64,000 nucleotides of DNA from Littorina saxatilis (lineage: Eukaryota > Mollusca > Gastropoda > Littorinimorpha > Littorinidae). This document shows positions 1-11,170 of the stretch, piece after piece; within the stretch, counting starts at the first letter, position 1; the number at the start of each line of letters is the position of its first letter. The position numbers were made by a program, and so were the translations under genes. The stretch is from positions 22,862,415 to 22,926,414 of the forward strand of contig NC_090261.1 of the NCBI RefSeq assembly GCF_037325665.1. The letters run 5' to 3'. The notes under the pieces are model-generated. The model was not told where the DNA came from, ran no database searches, and saw only the letters and a program-made list of their open reading frames with translations.

Positions 1-262
1 AGTGCCGCCTCAACTTTCACGAAAAGCCGGATATGACGTCATCAAAGACATTTATCAAAAAAATGAAAAAAACGTTCGGGGATTTCATACCCAGGACCTC
101 TCATGTCAAATTTCATAAAGATCGGTCCAGTAGTTTAGTCTGAATCGCTCTACACACACACACACACACGCACGCACACACGCACACACATACACCACGA
201 CCCTCGTTTCGATTCCCCCTCGATGTTAAAATATTTAGTCAAAACTTGACTAAATATAATAA
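1..262 (+). mobile_element. Family A element, copy 1 (right part only)
   Basis: This is the right-hand third of the unclassified ~0.84-kb family; the rest lies left of the window. It starts in the conserved GTGCCGCCTCAACTTTCACG block, carries the CRE palindrome TGACGTCA at 34-41, then the AAATTTCATAAAGATCGGTCC block, a CA-rich microsatellite (about 150-190), and the terminal hairpin with arms TATTTAGTCAA/TTGACTAAATA ending near 260. The T:A closing pair places it with copies 6 and 7. Confidence 0.85.
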
Positions 263-1693
263 AATGACCAAGTCTAACGACATTCACACACGCACAGGCA
301 AGATTCCACAGTGAACGACCATCATCGGCAGATGCGCCACTCCTGTGTTGGTGGTATGATTGAAGGAGAGGGGGAGGGGGGGGGGTAATTCTTTGCTGAC
401 TCTTTTCCGTCATACCTATTTATTCTACACACAGTTAATAGTCCTCGGATTCACGTACTGGTTGTCTTCAGTACTGTTGCACAATAGCCAAGTATAGATA
501 TGAACGCCACGTACACACGTAGGATCTAGGAGGCCAGGGGCGAGGTGCACGAGATAGTAGTTACCAGCCGGGTGCCGGAGTCGGCAGCGGTGTTGGCCGA
601 TTGGTTGAAATTAAAATGTGATGTGATTTCGACGAATCAGACCCCGTGGTTATCTCCCGTTGGGATGGCTTCAGAAACAGACGGTAAGGCTGGATCTCGG
701 TTACTATTCTGAATTATTATGATCATGGTCAAACCATTTCGAAGTTAGAGTCGACTGAGCAGCCGACGAAAATACAGTTTAACGACCTCTCTGCTTAGAG
801 CAATTTGGGTCAAAGATATCAGAGCCGAAGCTCTACGATGTGTGCCTGGGTGAAGATGAGCAACAACAAACAAAAAAACAAAAAACAAAAAAAAAACTTT
901 TACTTTCCGCAATGGAAATGCTGGAAGAACAGGATTTAAAATCAATTCCTTGCAGGGGATACACGATTGTAGAGATTTATTCTTTCATTCCGAGGCAGAA
1001 ATGCTTTTGTATTCAAGAAACGTGGAACGTTGCTATTCCGGAAGGGAATTGATTTGATTTGTTGGTACTTTAGAATAAAATTGTGAAAGTGGCATCCGAC
1101 TGATCATGGCAAAGGAGTGAGTGTCAGACCAAGGAGGGTCGTGGTGGAGAAGCCGAGGCACCCTCTACGTACTTGTGGATTCGGCGGCTAGTCAACTGGC
1201 GAAAAGCAAACCCGGTCCTCCCTAGGACCTATACTGGCCGGTTAAAAACATATGTACAGGGCTGCGACTTTATGTCGGTTTATTCATCAACGCCTTTATG
1301 GCACCCTCTGTCTACAGAGGCATGGGAAGGGGGTCAGGTGAGGAGGCCAGAGATGTGTCTCTGTAACCCCCTCTGGGGTGGGGGTGAGAAAAAGAGGATA
1401 GGCTATTTACACTGTCATACACAGTCGTTCGCATACTCTCGCACAGCTACAAAGGCCACCCTCCTCCTCCATCATTGTCAAAGGTCTATTCTGTATTATG
1501 ATATAGGCGAAACCGAGGCACGGCGGACTGCTCGAGCTAGGTGACCACATGCGTAGGAATCGTGAATTAGGCTGAGAATCAGGCTCCACACTCGTGATTT
1601 GATGCGAGTCCCGCGAAGGCGTAACTGAACACCACGAAGACTGAGGCCGTGAGGGAGGTCGTGGCTTGGCGGTTAGTGCCTATAGTCCTGCTC
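263..1693. other. Intergenic stretch, no gene seen
   Basis: I see no coding region, splice-bounded exon or recognisable repeat. There is a short G-rich run near 367-387. The open frames here are short, start without context and show no protein-like composition. Confidence 0.5.
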
Positions 1694-2115
1694 CAGGGCC
1701 GGACCAAATGAGTTGTAAGGGGGGAGTTCCTCCTTTTTTTTGGGGGGGGGGGGGGGGGCAAATCAGCGAAGTGGCGAAGCCACAAGCGCGCGCCTGCTTT
1801 GTAGGCGCGCGAACTAGAGGGGTCCGGGGGCATGCTCCCCCGGAAAATTTTTGAAAAACGGTTAAAATCTGTGCAATCTGGTGCATTCTGGGCCTTGTTT
1901 TGAGGGTTAAGGCCTGTCAGTGTGAGTTGGTGGGGGGGGGGGGGGGGGGGACCTTTTTCTCATCGGATTTTACATTGACTAAAATTTGTTAGAAACACAC
2001 ACAAAATTTATTTAAAAAAACAAAAACAAAAAAAAACCCACTCAAAGCAAGGTACATGCTTTTTCCAGGGGTGGGGTTCCGGAACCCCTGGAACCACCCC
2101 CTGGGTCCGGCCCTG
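1694..2115. mobile_element. CAGGG-ended DNA element (hAT-like), 422 bp
   Basis: The ends are inverted: CAGGGCCGGACC at the left and the reverse complement of CAGGGCCGGACCCAG at the right. Each end is flanked by the same 5 bp, TGCTC (1689-1693 and 2116-2120), which I read as the target-site duplication. The interior has two poly-G runs (about 1741-1758 and 1932-1950) and GC-rich snap-back segments (GCGCGCGCC/GGCGCGCG near 1788-1811; GGGGGCATGCTCCCCC near 1827-1842). No transposase frame is present, so it is non-autonomous. A second element with the same kind of ends is at 22485-22852. CAGGG ends with 5-bp duplications resemble hAT subgroups; the class is inferred. Confidence 0.65.
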
Positions 2116-2388
2116 TGCTCTTCTCTCTCAAGTTTCTCTTTTTGTCGAAGTAGCCTTGATTGTACATCAAGCAAATTGATCAAAAGAAGACTTTAGCCTC
2201 CAGTCTGTCGGGTTGATGTCCCTCAGCTCTCTCGCTAGCTGGGTAGGTTGGGTGGGTTGGTTGGTTGGCAGGTTGGTTGGTTGGTTGCACGGGTACATTT
2301 TTTATTGGGGGGGGGGGGGGTAAATAGTGGATCTTTAATTGTTGTTGGTGATTGCTATTCTTTCTGAGTAACAGCAGAGACGCTGCTT

Positions 2389-2421
<33 letters not shown>

Positions 2422-3159
2422 GTGATTTCCATAGCGCTTTCGAACACACAAAGCGCTTTACAAAAGCAATAACAACATCATTACCAGAATGACGCCATTG
2501 ACGGAATAGAACACAATCATAAACACTTTACAACAAAAACCAAAAACAAAACATAAATGTTACAAAAATCCAGAGTCTCTTACAGGAACGAACTCCCAGT
2601 ATACACAACAATTATAATGAACAAGGCCCTTTTCCCTTTGCTCCATACACACACAATTAAGGTACTGTTCACAAGCACAGATATGTCCATAATTTCACAC
2701 AGAGCAAGGTCATCATTTCACTTGAATGTATACCATAAATTAACAGTCTGGCTGATTTCTAAGCAGAATGGATTTTTACGAATTAGTTACGCAGATGACA
2801 CCAGTGTCAGCTCGTGCAATTAATTCAGCAAAAATCTCCACTGTGCACAAGAGGCAGTCAGGCTGTCAGTGATCTTTGGTACGTGTGTGACAGGGAGACT
2901 ACCGTCGCCCTTCACAGCAGGCTCTGCAGAGTTGTTGGCCTTTGAGTGCGAGCTATTTATAGCTCGCCGGCTAGACACCTGTGGATTGTCACAGAGTTCT
3001 GTTTGTGATGGGGTCTCGCGGCTTCTGTCTGTATGTTCTTGGTTTCCTTTGTGTAACCAAAACAGTTTTATAGGGCTTAGAAATAAGCCCTACAATTCTC
3101 AATCCTGTTTGATTGGACTTCGCCTCCAAAGGTGATTGTTGTCTTTCGGCACACGGTTA
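2116..3159. other. Intergenic, with an AAT microsatellite and a shared repeat segment
   Basis: An (AAT)n tract lies at about 2391-2421 and is followed by AGCGCTTTCGAACACACAAAG, a short hairpin-prone segment of the kind that travels with AAT tracts in dispersed repeats. A G run sits at about 2307-2320. Positions 2818-2893 match 29058-29130 and, more weakly, 5430-5485 (shared words AATTAATTCAGCAAAAA and GTGCACA-AGAG-CA-CAGGCTG), so an old dispersed repeat is present. No gene is seen. Confidence 0.45.
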
Positions 3160-3785
3160 CACATGTCTTAGTTGAAATATGTTTGTATCATGTCAAAACC
3201 CGAACAGATCTGTAGTGACAAAAGTGTTCTCTACACGAGAAGGCATGTACCTTTAACCAATGACGTGTCTAAGTTGAAATATCTTCTTGTATCAAGTGAA
3301 AACCCGAACAGATCTGTGTGGCAAAACTGAGTATTCTTCACACGAGAAGACATGTACTTTAACCAATGACGTGCCTAAGTTGAAATATCTTCTTGTATAT
3401 CAAGTGAAATCCCGAACAGATGTGTGTGGCAAAAGTGTTCTTTACCCGACAAGGCATGTGCCTTTAACCACGTGTCTAAGTTGAAATATATTTTTGTATC
3501 ATGTAAAAACCCGAACAGATCTGTAGTGACAAAAGTATTCTCTACACGAGAAGGCATGTGCCTTTAACCAATGACGTGTCTAAGTTGAAATATATTTTGT
3601 AGGCTTATCATGTAAAAACCCGAACAGATCTGTGTGGCAAAAGTGTTCTCTACACGAGAAGGCATGTATCTTTAACCAATAACGTCAAACTATCCTCAGT
3701 CTTGTATCAAGTAAAAACCTAACAGATCTGTACTGACAAAAGTGTTCTTTACACGACAAGGCATGTGCCTTTTAACCAATGACGT
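3160..3785. repeat. Satellite, about six diverged ~104-bp units
   Basis: The word CGAACAGAT recurs at about 3201, 3305, 3413, 3512, 3621 and (as TAACAGATC) 3720, a spacing of 99-109 bp. Each unit runs through ACAAAAGTGTTCT, ACACGAGAAGGCATGT, TTTAACCAATGACGTGTCTA and TTGAAATAT. Most units therefore place a CCAAT pentamer directly before TGACGTG. The copies differ by small indels and substitutions, so the array is not recent. Confidence 0.85.
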
Positions 3786-4231
3786 TCTCGGTGACAACAG
3801 TGTTTCCTGCTGAGCAGAGCAGCTGCTTACTTACTGTCACTGGTGCAAGTACTGTGGCCACAACTTCTTCCCTCGTCCACGCCGGTAACCAAGACTGCTG
3901 GAACGTATTGACCAGTTTCCATGGTTACATAGTGTACTGTTTTGTTTACGTTTGGGTTCCCGCCGCTCTATTCACCGGGTTCCTCCTCAGTTTTACAGCA
4001 AGCACTTAGCACGCCGCACGTGCGACAAGGACTCGTCGACATTGTATGGAAGTTTATGTGGGCCACGGCGGGACACTGAATATAGTTCCATTGTCTGGTT
4101 GCTGGCATCACAGTGTGTTGTCTACAGGATACTTAGTGCCTGTTTGAAGGATTTATGTCATGGGATGCCATGTGGTAAGCGAGAATTTATTTATTTTTGT
4201 TTAGTTTATTGCTTTCCGAACTTTTGGGTTC
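3786..4231. other. Intergenic, no gene seen
   Basis: No convincing exon. The overlapping open frames here lack introns, starts or protein-like composition. Confidence 0.4.
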
Positions 4232-4305
4232 GTTTTTACATTTAGTCAAGTTTTGACTAAATGTTTTAACATAGAGGGGGAATCGAGACGAGGGTCGTGG
4301 TGTAT

Positions 4306-4354
<49 letters not shown>

Positions 4355-5036
4355 TGTCTCTGTCTGTCTGTCTGTGCGTGTGTGTGTAGAGCGATTCCGA
4401 GTAAACTACTGGACCGATCTTTATGAAATTTGACATGAGAGTTCCTGGGAATGATATCCCCAGTAAAGCTTTTTCATTTTTTGGATAAATGTCTTTGATG
4501 ACGTCATATCCGGCTTTTTGTAAAAGTTGAGGCGGCACTGTCACACCCTCTTTTTTCAATCAAATTGATTGAAATTTTGGCAAAGCAATCTTTGACGAAG
4601 GCCGGACTTTGGTATTGCATTTCAGCTTGGAGGCTTAAAAATTAATTAATGACTTTGGTCATTAAAAATCTGAAAATTGTAATTAAAATTATTTTTTTAT
4701 AAAACGATCCAAAACTACGTTCATCTTATTCTTCATCATTTTCTGATTCCAAAAACATATAAATATGTTATATTTGGATTAAAAACAAGCTCTGAAAATT
4801 AAAAATATAAAAATTATAATTACAATTAAATTTCCCAAATCGATTTAAAGACAATTTCATCTTATTCCTTGTCGGTTCCTGATTCCAAAAAACATATAGA
4901 TATGATATGTTTGGATTAAAAACACGTTCAGAGAGTTTAAACGAAGAGAAGTGCAGTAAAGCGTGCTATGCAGCACAGCGAAACCACTACACGCTACCGC
5001 GCTAAACAGGCTCGTCAGTTTCACTGCGCCTTTCTT
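4232..5036 (-). mobile_element. Family A element, copy 2 (left end missing)
   Basis: It is inverted relative to most copies. The terminal hairpin is at about 4237-4264, followed by a long GT microsatellite (4309-4352), the CRE palindrome at 4499-4506, the TTTCAATCA hairpin (about 4556-4576), and both internal core units (about 4740-4780 and 4860-4900). Homology stops near 5036, so about 130 bp of the left end is absent. The closing pairs are of the C:G (terminal) and T:A (second hairpin) types. Confidence 0.85.
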
Positions 5037-5620
5037 ACCACCGAGTCATCTTTTATATTTGTGATTATATTTGAGTGGTGACAACGTGGGGTGGGTGACA
5101 CCTGTATTAACCAGCGCTTTAGGCAGATCAGTAACTTTCCTATCTATACACGGGATCAGCGTGTTATTATCATTTTCATTTTCTAAACTTTAACTGGCAT
5201 TTTTGTCAGTGACCTTTGTTTTACGTTTTGAACGTAAAACATTTTGAAGTGAAGTCTCGAGGGAGGTGGCGAGATAGTATATAAACAGGCGTCTGAAACT
5301 TATACTTTTGTTGATTCTATCTATTCTATCTATTTGTATGACTGCGAGAGTGGATCGTGGTGTGGTTAGTTAGTTAGCAGTAACTAACCTAGCTGTGAGT
5401 GTGTAAAATGAATGACTCAAAAGATCCCAATATGCACAGAGAGCATCCAGACCGCTGTTCATATGTGTCGTGAACATCTGAGATTGTTGTTGATAACGCC
5501 GTTAGAGTCATTTGAATTGTGTACTGTGTACGTGCATGATTCTGTTTCCATTTATTTAAAGTTCATTTGTTTGTAAATGTGTATTGTTGCGGTAATTAAG
5601 ATTATTATATTTAAGATTGT
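5037..5620 (+). promoter_or_regulatory. Possible promoter: palindrome, TATA box and 5' splice site
   Basis: A perfect 10-bp inverted repeat, GTTTTACGTT/AACGTAAAAC with a 3-nt loop, lies at 5218-5240. TATATAAA follows at 5278-5285, and CT|GTGAGT, a fair splice donor, is at about 5393. Together these could be the core promoter and noncoding first exon of gene A, whose next exon begins at 11171, but no transcript evidence is visible. The stretch at 5430-5485 resembles a dispersed repeat also found at 2818 and 29058, so the 21-codon frame from the ATG at about 5408 is not counted as coding. The remainder is featureless. Confidence 0.28.
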
Positions 5621-6040
5621 CTTCTTCTTCTTCTTGGCGTTCGCAGAGGTTACACGATCAATCCAGCACTGGTGATAAATGTTGTCGTTTTCTCCAACTC
5701 CTGTCGACTGCCGTATAGTTTGGTCTGCAAGGGAATTGGTGACGGCCACACTTCTTTTCGTTCCTCATCTAGTAAGGGACATCGCTGTAAGATGTGTTCC
5801 GCTGTTTGGTCTTCTTGACCGCAGGCACAGGTTGGTGATGGCGCCAGCTTGAACTTTCGGTTCATGTGAGCATTGAGCCTGTTGTGGCCAGTACGCAGCC
5901 TGATGAGGTTGACTTGCTGCTCTCTGGACATTGTGTGGTAGTCATCTCTGTTTGTCCTTGGCCTCATCAATGCCTTGATGATTGTCTTCTGCTCACTAAA
6001 GCTGACACTGTTTTCAGGTTGGTCTTCCACGGCTCCTTCT
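5621..6040 (-). mobile_element. LINE fragment: C-terminal end of ORF2 plus 3' tail
   Basis: Read on the minus strand, this encodes about 126 residues ending in a stop. It contains LRTGHNRLNAHMNRKFKLAP followed by CACGQEDQTAEHILQRC, the C-X-C-X8-H-X4-C zinc-knuckle-like motif found at the C-terminus of many non-LTR retrotransposon ORF2 proteins. The protein ends LYGSRQELEKTTTFITSAG, and the DNA then ends GCGAACGCCAAGAAGAAGAAG, a (GAA)n tail (5621-5635 on the plus strand). The endonuclease and reverse transcriptase parts are absent, as in a 5'-truncated copy. A related C-terminus is at 60902-61056. Confidence 0.85.
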
Positions 6041-6053
6041 TTTTTTTCGTAAG

Positions 6054-6215
6054 GCGCTTAGAACTATTTTAGGATTTGCGCCTATAAATACCCTTATTAT
6101 TATTATTATTCTTATTATTCTTAATATTATATTTGGAATGTGACTAGGTGGAGGGATGATCTTATCCCATGAAAAAGCCTTGCCAGATCTGAGACGTTGA
6201 GCCAAACTTGTTCAC
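6054..6215. repeat. ATT-linked dispersed repeat plus a second short shared repeat
   Basis: Positions 6054-6120 (AGGCGCTTAGAACTATTTTAGG, then an ATT-rich tract) are the reverse complement of 19379-19455. Positions 6135-6215 match 11842-11930 (shared words AGGGATG-TCTTATCCCATG and GCC-AATCTGAGA). Both are old dispersed repeats of unknown class. Confidence 0.6.
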
Positions 6216-6368
6216 GGTAAGGAGTCGGATAGTTTCCCTCAAGAAGTAGGAGATGGCTTCTTCCAAAGAAACCTAATAATAGCCTTTTTACGGCGTTACC
6301 GTTTTTTGTCTTTTTTTTGTTTGTGTGTGGTTTCTTTTGTACTGCTTAAGGGCAGACTATACCTGCGC

Positions 6369-6652
6369 AGTTTTAGCGGCACAGACGACGCCGCGCTGCA
6401 TATTATTGATGCTGCGATAGGGATTTTGACGAGTTCTTGGCCTGTTTTCCTTTTACACAACGTGTAGCGAGCCGAGATAATCTGCAGTGCGTCGTCTGTC
6501 CCACAGGAGCTTGTATCCAACCACCGGTCGATAATTATTTACTCCTGCATGCTTATTATTTACTGCTGCATGCTTACCCTTGAGTAAATAATGATCGACC
6601 GGCGATTGGATACAAGCTCCGGCGTGGTCTGTCCCGCTGAAGTTACATAGGT
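6369..6652. mobile_element. MITE-like inverted-repeat element F, copy 1, split by a nested MITE
   Basis: It is flanked by an imperfect inverted repeat around GGCACAGACGACGC (left) and GTGCGTCGTCTGTCC (right). A second copy without the insertion lies at 21990-22146 and defines the empty site. The interior words TGCGATAGGGATT-TGACGA and TTGGCCTGTTTTCCTTT are shared by both copies. No coding capacity. Confidence 0.6.
6503..6626. mobile_element. Nested 124-bp foldback MITE with 9-bp target duplication
   Basis: Nearly the whole element is an inverted repeat: GGAGCTTGTATCCAA at the left and its reverse complement at the right, with about 39-bp arms and three mismatches. GTCTGTCCC flanks both sides (6494-6502 and 6627-6635). 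The copy of the host repeat at 21990-22146 lacks it. Its class is not determined: a 9-bp duplication with long arms would suit a Mutator-like MITE, and 8 bp would suit hAT. Confidence 0.7.
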
Positions 6653-8353
6653 GAGCGCCAGGCCTTACGTTTCCATCACCTGCAGCAGACATCATTATCA
6701 TTCCCTTTCGTTTGATCCATGTTAAAAAAAAATTGGAACAAAAAGAAAAGAAAATGAAAGTCTAGGAGCTCAGCAGGCCCCAAGTGATCAGTTAAAAAGC
6801 CATAGGTCTTTTAAGGAAGCCGCTTCTAACGATGCGTAACCAGCAAACTAATGGTTTCTCGAACGCTGAATTCTGCAGAGCTATTGATCGAGATGTTCCT
6901 GGTGTTCCGATATTATGGAGCCCTTTGCCTATTTAGTGTTTCCTGTTGTTGTTTTGTACCCCCAGTTCCCTCCATGTTCGTGTCAGCACGATGATATCGT
7001 GAACAATGCAAATCCAATTCCGTTATTATTCAGCACTATTTTGCTGTTATTTTTTTATTTTTCCTTTTAATTTGTTATCCCTTATTTTTTCTATTGTAAA
7101 CTCAAGTTATTACAACACTGGGACATTTTTAGCATTTATTTGTCAAGCTTCCTCCTAACATTTACAGTACAACGTGAAACAACTTGGCAGGAAAAAAAAA
7201 TCAGCCTCCGCTATATTATCACCTGGCTCAGTAAGCGTTATGTGCAAAGCTTTCCATTCCAAGCTTCTCTCTTTATCACAGTGGCTTTGCGACAACAGAA
7301 AAACAGATCATTGAAAGGCTAATTGTCTGTTCTGATTTACAGTCGGCTCATTATAGAGAGTCCAACAGCTCTGTTCGGCCCAGAACTCAATCATCTAGAA
7401 AACGTAATGTGAAGTACGATGTACATGAATGATCAATGTGAGTAATTATCCATGTCGAGATGTACAAATGAGTGATCCTAATATCGCTAAAGAATTGTAA
7501 AAGGAGAGAGGCCTCTTGGGGTTTATCATCCATTATTTATATTTCGCTTTCAGGTATAGCAGTGATTATCATGCATTGTGATGAAGAAAGCGTCGTCTGA
7601 CCTGAACGAAAAGTCAGTTGTACTGTGGTGTTACGCCTCATCACAGACAAAGCGCACTAATTCTTGAAACAAGGACACGATTTGTATTATTATTATTATT
7701 ATTATTATTATTCCAGTGAAAGTAAATGATCCGAACGCTGAAAGGTCACATGCACAGATACACTGAGTCTATCATATAAAAAAAAATTAATAATTTGTGT
7801 TGTTGATTTTTTTAGTTGTTTGGGTTAGAAAGGGATTCGTCGTTTTATTGTGGTAAAACACCCATGTGCGCCGCATCAACTATATGCAATGGCTGGGTCT
7901 TGATTTTACATCAGTGCACATGATGATGAAAATAACACCCGTAGTACGTGAGCACGTGAAACGCAGCAACACAAATACACGTGCACAACAAACATGCACA
8001 GTCTATATATAGCGACAGTAAGGCAATTGAAAATATGACGTGCAATGTCATCGCGGAGAGAATAATAATAACCTGAGACCGGAGGACTCCTGAAATATAT
8101 AGCTGACGACAGGAATATACAGCACTATCGCGAATATTGGATTTCCATGGCAAGGAATGACGTGTGTGTTTGTTTCTGCGGGCATGCACAGAGAGAAATA
8201 ATTGCTTCGTTTTCACTGGTGGCTATTTTTGCAAGAGGATTGTCATCTGTGTATTAATTTTTCGCTAGAAATAAGCTTATGGTCTCAACAATATTCGTCA
8301 TCAGTCTGTGATTTAAAAGTATCGGACGACTCATGGCGGCACCATTCTTTCTG
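6653..8353. other. Intergenic, no gene seen
   Basis: An ATT microsatellite is at about 7685-7712. Nothing else is supported; scattered short frames have no protein-like features. Confidence 0.4.
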
Positions 8354-8602
8354 TAACAGGTCTTCGACTCGTCGGCATTATATTTTTATCGTCAAAGTAT
8401 CGGGCCCTATAGCTACGCTAAAAACACAATAGCTGTTACTATTTCAGCCAGCACCAAACGTTAATCTCAGTTTCATAACAGGTCTTCGACTCGTCGGCAT
8501 TATACTTTTCTCGACAAAATATTGGGCCGTATATAGCTACACTAAAAGCACAATAGCTGTTACTATTTCAGCCAGCACCAAACGTGAATCTTTCATAACA
8601 GC
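8354..8602. repeat. Two-unit tandem duplication, 122-bp period
   Basis: TAACAGGTCTTCGACTCGTC occurs at 8354 and again at 8476, and the following ~120 bp (through CACAATAGCTGTTACTATTT and CAGCCAGCACCAAACGT) is repeated with about 8-10% difference. It lies just left of the MITE at 8620. Confidence 0.85.
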
Positions 8603-8619
8603 CACTTCAGTTGCAAGTA

Positions 8620-10377
8620 GGGGAAGGGGCCCTAATATGGACCACTTTTTGTTAGTGATAACTAGCTTGTTTTCTTGCGAAGAAGTTTCATTTTGTGGTT
8701 GGTAGTCCTTCTCGTTAGGCCTAATTAGAGTGAAATAGCTTTGATAGACCTTCAGCAAAAATTAAATACAGAAAAAATCACAAATGGTCCATATTAGGAG
8801 CCTGGGCGCCCAATATGGACCAGTGAAGCGGCCTTCACGAATCACTGTAAAAAGCCCCCTATACTTCAAAATAACATGATACAACTTAGTGTGCAAGTCA
8901 GACTAATTCAAGTATGCTTTAGATTTAGCTGTTTCGGGTTGAAGTGAGCATTATTTGAAGCACACCAGGAAACTGAAGAAGCTTATCAAAAACAGAGTGA
9001 AAATAAGTGAAATTATCAACTTCCACAAAAAGAAGACTATTTGTTGTTATTTTTTGAAATCTCGATGGCTAGTTATATGTTATTTTCAGCAAGCTTCTTA
9101 ATGAATTAATTAAAATTGCCTTTAGTTTTTATTTTCTTCGATTTGTTGAAGGTGGTCCATATTAGGAGACTCACACATACTTTAAGATTTTGCTATTATT
9201 TTTTGTTTGCAGTAGAAACTCGGGGTACACACTGTTAAAATGTAACAAATACTGTCTTAGCTGTCATATATAGCCATTTTTGTGTTATGAAAGCTTTGGC
9301 TGTGGACAGAAACGAGTCCGTTTTAGGCGGCGAATTTAGAGTGAACGCTGCCAAAAGTGAAAACAAGTCGCGTAAGGCGAAAATACAACATTTAGTCAAG
9401 CTCAGTCGAACTCACAGAATGAAACTGAACGCACTGCATTTTTTCACAATGACCGTAGTCTGCCGCTTGTGCAAAACGGAGTGAAACTGACGAGCCTGTT
9501 CAGCGCTGTAGTGGTTTCGCTGTGCTGCATAGCACGCTTTTCTGTACCTCTCTTCGTTTTAACTTTCTGAGCGTGTTTTTAATCCAAACATATCATATCT
9601 ATATGTTTTTGGAATCAGGAACTGACAAGGAATAAGACGGAATTGTTTTTAAATCGATTTCGGAAATTTAATTTTGATCATAATTTTTATATTTTTAATT
9701 TTCAGAGCTTGTTTTTAATCCAAATATAACATATTTATATGTTTTTGGAATCAGCAAATGACGAAGAATAAGAGGATTTTGTTTTTGGATCGTTTAATAA
9801 AAACATAATTTTAATTACAAGTTTCCGATGTTTAATGACCAAACTCACTCATTAGTTTTTAAGCCACCGAAGATTGCTTTGCCAAAATTTCAATCAATTT
9901 GATTGAAAAATGAGGGTGTGACAGTGCCGCCTCAACTTTTACAAAAAGCCGGATATGACGTCATCAAAGACATTTATCGAAAAAAGGAAAAAAACGTCCG
10001 GGGATATCATTCCCAGGAACTCTCATGTCAAATTTCATAAAGATCGGTCCAGTAGTTTGGTCTGAATCGCTCTACACACACACACACAGACACACACAGA
10101 CACACAGACACACACACACACACACACATACACCACGACCCTCGTCTCGATTCCCCCCTCTATGTTAAAACATTTAGTCAAAACTTGACTAAATGTAAAA
10201 AGCGAAAAGCCTAACGGTTTTGAGGTTTGTGTTTCTGCATTTGTTTTGACATGTGCAACTTATCCAGAGAGGGTGAATAAAGCGAATGAAATTATTTTGA
10301 GCGCTCTAGCGCCGTTAGTTTGTCAGAACAGGAGGTGGTCCATATTAGGAGCCGGTCCATATTAGGAGCCTTTCCCC
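8620..10377. mobile_element. Tc1/mariner-type MITE with TA duplication, split by family A copy 3
   Basis: The ends are GGGGAAGGGGCCCTAATATG (left) and the reverse complement of GGGGAAAGGCTCCTAATATG (right), each bounded by TA (8618-8619, 10378-10379). The word GGTCCATATTAGGAG recurs inside at about 8787, 9152, 10336 and 10354, so subterminal repeats of the terminus are present. Without the inserted family A copy (9364-10201) it would be about 0.92 kb. No transposase frame remains. A left-truncated relative is at 46556-46884. Confidence 0.7.
9364..10201 (+). mobile_element. Family A element, copy 3 (complete), nested in a MITE
   Basis: It runs from CAAGTCGCGTAAGGCG to the terminal hairpin with arms CATTTAGTCAA, then TAAAAA. 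The CRE palindrome is at 9956-9963, the second hairpin is of the TTTCAATCA/TGATTGAAA type, and the CA microsatellite is at 10075-10129. The related MITE at 46556-46884 lacks the insertion, and comparing the two suggests an ~11-bp target duplication AAAAG(T/C)GAAAA around it. It has no coding capacity. Confidence 0.88.
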
Positions 10378-10379
10378 TA

Positions 10380-11170
10380 CTACATACTGGACTGTATATC
10401 GAGTGCTTTTCACTACAGAACTCGTCATTGTGAGTGATTAATTATCATAATAGTCACTTGTGATTGATTAAACAATGGGTCGTTGGATATAGAGTAGATG
10501 TCTTTGTACAGTGACCACTTTTTCTTATTGATCACTTTGTACTACAGTTAAGGATGCTGCCTAGTATTTGATATATTTCACAGTATGCTGAAGAGTTAAT
10601 CAAGGGTAAGCGTTGTAATTGCTGATTTTTTTTCTTTTTCTGAATTCTTCCGTAGAGCAAGGGAACAACGAGATACACTGAAGCTACAATATGCACTGTG
10701 TTTGAGTGACATGTGCTCTGTAAAATAGTTAAATTTGTCGGAAATCATTCCTTTACACACATGTTTACTGTTTGTTAAAATGAAATGTGCGTAATCTGTT
10801 TGACCACTTTAGTGCAGCAAAAAGAGGATTATATGAGGCACATGTTAGACACCCACTTTAGTGAAGCTTACATCTTGCATTTTGGGGAGGTGTTCAGCTC
10901 TAGACCTACTATCCTCCTTCATGTTATGAGGACCGTAGCTTTTGTTTTATGCTAACAAAATACGCTGAAACTATATCATCCGGCGTGGTACAAGGCTGCT
11001 CAAATACCGAGCCAGTGACGAGGTGACATTCCCTCTCAACCGGATGAGTTTAGATCAGGTCGGTAAAGTGGGTTCCCGTCTTATCTGTCGATTTTGCCGA
11101 TGGATCAAATTAAACCGTCAATTAAATGCAACATAAGTCATGACATTCAACCCGTTCTTTCTCGTTCCAG
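10380..11170. other. Upstream flank or intron of gene A, nothing specific seen
   Basis: No exon or known repeat is recognised here. The last ~25 bp form a good polypyrimidine tract and acceptor (CGTTCTTTCTCGTTCCAG) for the gene A exon that begins at 11171. Confidence 0.4.

Noticed and set aside
4266-4559. Frame with Thr-His repeats
   Set aside because: It lies in family A copy 2 and reads its microsatellite; similar frames occur in other copies.
5408-5473. ATG frame of 21 codons after the possible promoter
   Set aside because: It overlaps a dispersed repeat also seen at 2818 and 29058.
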